From contig MU130382.1 in assembly GCA_015039465.1 (NCBI GenBank), positions 1,034,740 to 1,098,739 of the forward strand: a stretch of DNA of 64,000 nucleotides. The letters are read 5' to 3'. Position 1 is the stretch's first letter, and every line of letters begins with the position of its first letter. A program made the position numbers and the translations under genes. Below the pieces are notes generated by a model. It did not search any database. It saw nothing but the letters and a program-made list of their open reading frames with translations, and had not been told where the DNA came from. This document shows, one piece after another, positions 58,739-64,000 of this stretch. The stretch comes from Phlegmacium glaucopus. Lineage: Eukaryota > Basidiomycota > Agaricomycetes > Agaricales > Cortinariaceae.

Positions 58739-58839
58739 AAATAATTCTGAGGCTGCCCAACAAGCTGTTAAAAATTCCTCACAAGGTGGTATCAAAGCAA
58801 CAAAACTTGCAGGTGATATCTGTTAGGGAACAGTTGCAA

Positions 58840-60790
58840 GGATAATCCAAGCAACTTATCCTTACAGTCACGCTTCTTGGAGAACCCTGTAAACATTGTT
58901 ATTGACCAAGGTGTAGAACCTATATCTGCACCCCAACTACTCATACTAAATGTACATGGTCTGTGCACTTGTTTGTACTTATGTATGTAGTGATAAGAAT
59001 CAGCCATGAGTAATACTAAACTACTAAGCAGATAGCTAACCAGCCTCATGACTAAGGCATAATGACTAAGACTACGGATCTGGGTACAGGAGACGGGTAA
59101 GGGTAGGTGCTAGGGTAGGAAGCTCATGATGGGACATTACATGGTGACAGAGGGTGTTGGGTAGTGCCATAGGCCTAGGCAATAACATAGGGTTGTTGTA
59201 CAATGGGTGAGATTATCCTCCTTGGACGTCAAAGAATGTTCCTCCCTTAACACATATGCTAAACTGGGTGAATGATATGAGGACTTACAATAGTTAATTG
59301 ACAAACAAGGTGTGACTGCCTTAAGGCTTCCTAGTACCATGGTGACCCAGAGAGATTTCACATCTCTAAGCGCCAATCATGAAAAGGTCTACTCTGCATG
59401 TTTCAGCAACTTCATCCATAGAGCCATGGTCTTGGTATCTGAACTCCAAGGTCCACTTCACATTGTGTACCTGAAGCACTAGTTTTAGGCATTCCGAAAG
59501 TTTCAAAGTGAAGTTTAGTGATGTTCAAGGGTATGAGGGTAAGGGTAAGAAGGGTAAGGGTGAAGGTCAGGGTCAGCCTGATAACACCCATGGGTTACCA
59601 ATGCCCATCACTAGTGAAGTTCAATGTGAAGGATAGAATGTGCAGAGTGGAAGTCGGTGAAGTGAGGGGATCATGGTGTAAAAGAAAGCATTGTGTAAAT
59701 AAAAGGAGTAAAAGTAAGAAATATTATGAATCCATTACACAGATAGTGACAGTTTGCTCCCAAGTTATTCAAACAAAATATGCCCTTCAAACCTTCCAGT
59801 GGAATCAATTAACTGCATTATTAGAGGGCCTCATGTGTTTTGGTCTGATAATGTGTGCTGGAGGGGCTGGGACACCACCAAACATCCCTATGACTGGTGG
59901 ATGCTGAGGAAAAAGGTTTGCCGGAACCAGACCCAGCAATAGTGGTGTGCCAGAACCACCAATTTTCAAGGTATTGGTGATGTCAAGTAAATGCAAGTGG
60001 TGATAATAGTGCATTTTCAAGCCTTTGACTGTTGTTTGGAGCTTCATCAGAGGGAATTTTGTGGGTAACCCATGGGTAGCTCAGCATCAACCTGTACCCC
60101 ACCTGCAGGGACCCGTACCCTTACCTGCTGACCCCACAGGTTTACCCATCAAAACAAGCCCAAAAACACCCAAAATGGCCCAGAAATAAGGGAGATATGT
60201 GCTAAATGATAGTTACTATCATTTTGGTCATATCTCCTTCAATTCTTATCTGTTTTGAGTGATCTTGGGCTCATTCTGTAGGTGGCATGTACATAAATCT
60301 GTACCCATACTTGTACCTGCCTGTACCCTACCTGCCAACCTGCAGGGGTTGAAAAACCCATGACAATCCCCACAGGCTGTATGCCTCGCAACATCCACAT
60401 AATGGTCCCAGTTTGAGCTCCTCAGATTGGCCCTGCTCAATAGTCTGAGTATTGAGAGCACTGAAAGCCTGCCACTCTCAGTTGTTTAATGAGTGTGTGG
60501 TAGGTGTTCGCTTTTTATGCTGATAAGTGTTACTCAAATCTCTAAAATATGCCGCTCCTTACATCAATGTGAATTCCATCCAAAGGGTAGGTCACATTCT
60601 GTGGGATTTGTTGAGATGTCATAGGAAATACCCCAGTCTCCAATTTGAAGAACAATAATGATTGGAGGTGGTGGCATCATCATCATATGGACTACAGGAA
60701 GAGGGGCTAAAGCAGCCATGTTCAAGTTCAAGTTGTAGAAACATGGGAATCCATTTTATTATAGTAGGGTACTGGTCTTGTAGTAAAGAA
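58840..60790. other. Repeat-rich, non-coding stretch
   Basis: About 2 kb with no supported gene. It contains imperfect GGGTAAG/AGGGTA tracts (59085-59125, 59520-59590) and, from 60050 to 60370, dispersed CTGTACCC/GGGTA-type and CCTGCAGG motifs in both orientations. These look like degenerate repeat or mobile DNA, not like a telomere array. Confidence 0.5.
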
Positions 60791-60791
60791 A

Positions 60792-60818
60792 CTAGCGCAT
60801 GCCCGTGCTTCGCATGGG
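60792..60818 (-). other. Helitron 3' terminal hairpin and CTAG end
   Basis: Reading the minus strand, CCCATGCGAAGCACGGG forms a 7-bp stem with one A-C mismatch and a GAA loop, then CATGCG and CTAG, followed by T. The stem-loop with CTRR end and a flanking T is the diagnostic 3' structure of Helitrons. Confidence 0.85.
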
Positions 60819-61559
60819 TACTTGCTGAAAGAGAGTTCCCACAGACAGTCATTGAAAGAGAATGGTTTTATTACATGTTTTAATTTTATATGGAGAAAAA
60901 GAAAGAGATAAAAGAAGAATATACATAGAAGATGATGTTAGTTTAATATAATATACAGATTAGAGGGAAAATAGTATGAGATTGAAGGGAAAAGAGATGT
61001 AAAATGTATTCATTCTAATTTTGTTTCATTGTGATTGGAAGCTGTTTCTTCATCGGTTGAGGATTCGAGGCGTTTCCTTTTACCTTGGCTTTTAGAAGAT
61101 TGAGGTTGCAGAGAATTGGATGGTGGGTTATCAGGGTTGTGAGGTGTGGTTGTGGAAGGATTTCTATAGTTCCATCAAGTTTGAGAAGATGTAATTTGAG
61201 TTGTGAGTCCTATGAAATAGATTTTGAATAAGTGAGAAGGGAAAAGAGAAGGAAAGAAAAGGTATTCATGGTCAGGGCTAAATTGGGAGGGAGCACGGCT
61301 AGAAAGCCAAGCGATGTTTACGACTTCAATTTCGATTGCTGATACAGTTCAATGGACATCGCATTCTCGTCTGATCCTATCAATGAAACCACCAAAAGCG
61401 ATAGTGGAATCAATGAATAATTTTGGGCTTTTACCATCACCCCATTGTTTAGATTCAAGGAAATATCCATGAAGAGGAAAGGGAGAGGATGTATGTGGCA
61501 AGCATATATACTGAGAGGGCAACATTTGGAAAGAGTGATCATCGGGACTGAAGTGAGTG

Positions 61560-62936
61560 ATTGTTCCCATAGCTGTGGAGATCATCACAGATTTGGTGGT
61601 GGAAGGTAAGCCAAAGTTGGTGTGGTTGTGCAGGGGCACAGAAGAGCAATGGAGTTGTGAAGAGATGACAAAGTTGTGAACCAGTTTGGATTTCACTGGC
61701 GTCCTGTAAGCACATATTCCATTCACCATCATCTTCTAAAAGTCCACGCTTTAAGCATGTGTCCCGAAATATTTCACAGAGTTCTCCATCAACAGTTTTC
61801 AGGTCATTGAAAGTTTGTGGCCCCCTGACAATTGTTAACAGTGTTTGAAGGTGAAACTTTTCACCTGCAGTCGGACCAACATATACCATACGTCCAATAG
61901 CAAGTGACTTGCACTGTCAAAGATGCCAAAGTTTAGGTTCGGGATTATTTTCATCGGGTTTCAAAACAAAATGATGAGGGAATTCTTGATATGTGAGTGA
62001 TTGCGCCAAATTGCTAGCGGAGCCTGGAAGTTGATTGGCTTTGAAGAAAGCCATCAAAGGTGTATCCGCATTTTCTCTGGATGCTAGAAGATCTTCAGGG
62101 TTTGCATGAGGATCGAAAATGATTTGTTGTTGATGAGGAAGATGGATTTGTAAATGAATGATGTTTGGATCCTTGACCTATATGTACCATTTATGACTTG
62201 TGCCCTTCCACAAAACAATGATAACTGAAAGCTTACCATGCAATTTGAATTGAAAAATATGCCATGCTACTTCAGATGCAGAAAAATACTGGCCATCAAT
62301 ATATTGTTTGACTTCATTGTGATGGTCCTGGACAGAAAGGGTTCCACAATCACCTCCTTTGTCCATGTACTTGTTGATGTATTTCATTGAACCAAAGCAT
62401 ATCGCACATTCTACATTTATATGGCAAAGAAGCCAAAGTGTGCAGAATGGACTATATAGAACAATCCAACAATTGTCAAGCATGAAACCCCTGACATGAT
62501 AGCTTCAGCCATCATTAGGGCGTGCATAGTGAGGATAGCCTTCATAGTCCATTGTTGTTCACTCCTGAAAAGGCTTTGGATAGCCATAGATGCATTTCTT
62601 GTCTCTCATGCAGGGGGCGTCTGGATTGAGAACACCACAGGGCCCATAAACCATGAATTTTTTGATGGCGTCAAATAAGTGAGGGTTTGTGTGAGGGTCA
62701 GGCCATTTTGCACAGATGATGTTGTCGACAGTATTTGGAGTAAGGAGTTTATATTCAGATTTCAAGAATAATAAGAGGTGCATGTGGGGGAGTCCACGCT
62801 TCTGGAATTTGATTGTATAGATATGACCAGCACAGGAGCCAAAGATGCCTTCTTTGAGGATCACATTCAAAGGAGCCTTCTTCTTCAGTTGGAAGACGCT
62901 GTCGCACACCAATACTGATTGGTAGCATGAGAACAA
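61560..62936 (-). pseudogene. Helitron Rep (HUH endonuclease) region, decayed
   Basis: In minus-strand order: YTIKFQKRGLPHMHLLLFL with the HUH motif (HMH); DNIICAKWPDPHTNPHLFDA; CHINVECAICFGSMKYINKY and the YxxKYxxKG double-Tyr catalytic segment; SASEVAWHIFQFKLHG; then IHLQIHLPHQQQIIFD, SLTYQEFPHHFV, and VGPTAGEKFHLQTLLTIVRG and GLLEDDGEWNMCLQDASEIQ. These follow the typical fungal Helitron helicase-replicase N-half. An in-frame TGA lies at complement 61919-61917, and frames shift between blocks, so it is inactive. Homology stops after QICDDLH near 61560, before any Pif1-type helicase motif. Confidence 0.85.
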
Positions 62937-63100
62937 AGCTTAAAGGTTGCCATCATGAAAATAAGCGGACTTTGAATTTGCTTACCTATTTTGGAAGCGG
63001 CCCTGAATCGCGTTCCTGGTCGACAAATCGTTTGTTCAATGATAACATCCTCATCACTCATCATATCCTCAATGTCTTCCACTATGTTGTCTATCATTTA

Positions 63101-64000
63101 CACTATCGACATGCTCCTTAACATCTACCATCTGTTTGTCCCTTGGCTAGTGATACAACAAAGCGATCAATCTACTATTCGCATTGGTCATCGGCTCGCA
63201 TTTGATCGTATCTTTGGTCCATCATTTCAAGAACGGCCCGTTTATGGACGCATCAGCCACATCTCCCATTATGTCAAAGGCTTTGTCATCGTTGTTGTGG
63301 CTATGGACCCACAAGTCTTCCCCTCAGCTATCTATCTTGCCATACCTCGCTCCTGGATCTCACTCAGTCCCCTATCCTCAATCATCTACCTCTTATCTTA
63401 TCATTCACTGCCAAAACCATCATTCACGCAGTACCTGAAGCCTTCCCACCCTCTTTATGACAATTTAGGAAGTCCAGGAGGATCACAACTAAGCAGGAAT
63501 TGCAGATGAATCAGCAGCAGAGGATTATTCTCGCAGAGTGTCAAGTGTTATCAAGGCTGCGCGACATGGGACCATGGGCAAGTAGTATTTTCTCGGGAAC
63601 AAGGCTGCGCCTTTCAAGTGTTGACTCAGGACCTTTCACATTTTTGACATGACCACACGCCTATGGAGTTGATATATTTTTGCTATTGGACTATGTACAC
63701 TGCCTTCCTTTCTTTTCCCTCGCACTTTGACAACTTACAGATTATTTTATTGTTCCTTCTTCTTTTCCATTGTTCTTTTCTTCTCGCAGCTGTCCTCTCT
63801 TTATCTTTCTTCCTTTGACAGCGCGTACTTCTTTCTTTTTATTGTTCTACATAACCTCATCCTTAGGGTATAAATACTGCTCTTTTGTACCAGGATAGGT
63901 AGTTCAGTTTAATTCACTTCTTAGTCCCCAACAGTCATCATCTCAGTGGAATTCCAGAGAATTCCTTCCCTCAAATTTTCTTTTTCAGCCTTTTACTGTC
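63101..64000. other. Unassigned right end, promoter-like near 63869
   Basis: A plus-strand open frame (62991-63509) overlaps the Helitron and has no recognisable domain. From about 63660 the sequence is pyrimidine-rich, with a good TATA box (TATAAATA, 63869-63876) and then T/C-rich sequence to the window end. It may be a promoter of a gene or of an LTR-type element continuing beyond the window. Confidence 0.35.

Larger units (their letters stand above)
48727..58830 (+). pseudogene. Multicopy Agaricomycete coiled-coil gene, interrupted by three insertions
   Basis: The N-terminal part (48727-49202) is an Ala/Ser stretch then coiled coil (QQLADMEAQITSLEVELEKS). It resumes at 56777 with AVTDSTLSHIFHDLLMLKSD, then KKGVYSEQTQNLVCILVQAG, ISPYTVAQITWEGYIAACIQ, and, across a 45-nt intron, VTFGSDGTGYKNLNYNSRYA and YNDSPLAKEQ. 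After a second insertion comes KLAGMHADHCAKEKKDYELM, then LFVWVRCGCHKDLNTVLGGY; after a third, GGIKATKLAGDI. I recognise this order from a high-copy, unnamed protein family in mushroom genomes. In-frame stops are TGA 56778-56780, TGA 56976-56978 and TAG 58151-58153, so this copy is dead. The start is not resolved; function of the family is unknown. Confidence 0.75.
60792..63100 (-). mobile_element. Helitron remnant
   Basis: The minus-strand 3' end is a hairpin followed by CTAG and then host T (60818 down to 60791). Upstream in the same orientation lie Rep/HUH coding remains (61560-62936). Between them no helicase motif is recognised; near 61015-61180 there is a possible basic C-terminal tail (GKRKRLESSTDEE). 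The 5' TC end was not located; the right boundary is approximate. Confidence 0.75.

Noticed and set aside
59085..59590. GGGTAAG tracts as a telomere
   Set aside because: The units are irregular, interspersed with unique sequence, and lie inside the window among mobile elements.
62991..63509. 172-codon plus-strand frame as a host gene
   Set aside because: It overlaps the Helitron remnant, has no recognisable domain, and no upstream or downstream exons could be assigned.

Overview
This window looks like a mushroom-forming basidiomycete (Agaricomycetes). Genes are dense, run on both strands, and are split by many introns of about 45-65 nt. Many proteins read as the fungal forms of known families (TIP41, Rrs1, TFIIB, TAF12, Pah1, THOC3, S53 and S28 secreted peptidases). 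The mobile elements (Plavaka-type CACTA, Helitron, multicopy Agaricomycete families) are typical of that class. All assignments come from reading the sequence and from remembered family features; no database search was run.

Layout. (1) 1-3.2 kb: the 3' part of a coiled-coil gene and a small secreted protein. (2) 3.2-5.4 kb: gene-poor, with a CACC-rich tandem repeat. (3) 5.4-15.6 kb: three tandem copies of a secreted tripeptidyl-peptidase (sedolisin, S53) gene. Each has the same 15-exon structure, including exons of only 9 and 10 nt. Behind copies 1 and 2 lie decayed fragments of a convergent Tls1/C9orf78-like gene; the intact Tls1-like gene follows copy 3. (4) 17-47.9 kb: a compact housekeeping region. 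In order: an unrecognised gene, dynein light intermediate chain, TIP41, TAF12, RRS1, TFIIB, an epoxide hydrolase, a Barentsz/CASC3-like protein, a Ser-rich protein, THOC3, a large membrane protein, an S28 peptidase, a nucleoside hydrolase, phosphatidate phosphatase (lipin/Pah1) and complex I subunit NDUFB9. (5) 47.9-64 kb: almost entirely decayed and nested mobile DNA.

The most interesting part is the nested structure at 48.7-58.8 kb. A coiled-coil gene of a multicopy Agaricomycete family of unknown function is interrupted three times. The insertions are a 7.6-kb composite (a Plavaka-type transposase plus a divergent DUF6698-like gene, flanked by tandem repeats), a 366-bp MITE-like element and a 294-bp A-tailed element. 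Each insertion is bounded by a 7-8 bp direct repeat, and in each case removing the insert plus one repeat copy puts the reading frame exactly back in register. A Helitron remnant at about 60.8-63.1 kb keeps a canonical 3' hairpin-CTAG end and the HUH and double-Tyr motifs, but lacks a recognisable helicase.

Functionally, the 17-48 kb block is mostly nuclear gene expression (TFIIB, TAF12, THOC3, Barentsz, Rrs1, Tls1), signalling and transport (TIP41, dynein) and lipid/energy metabolism (Pah1, NDUFB9). The secreted peptidases (three S53 and one S28) fit extracellular protein degradation by a saprotrophic or plant-associated fungus.
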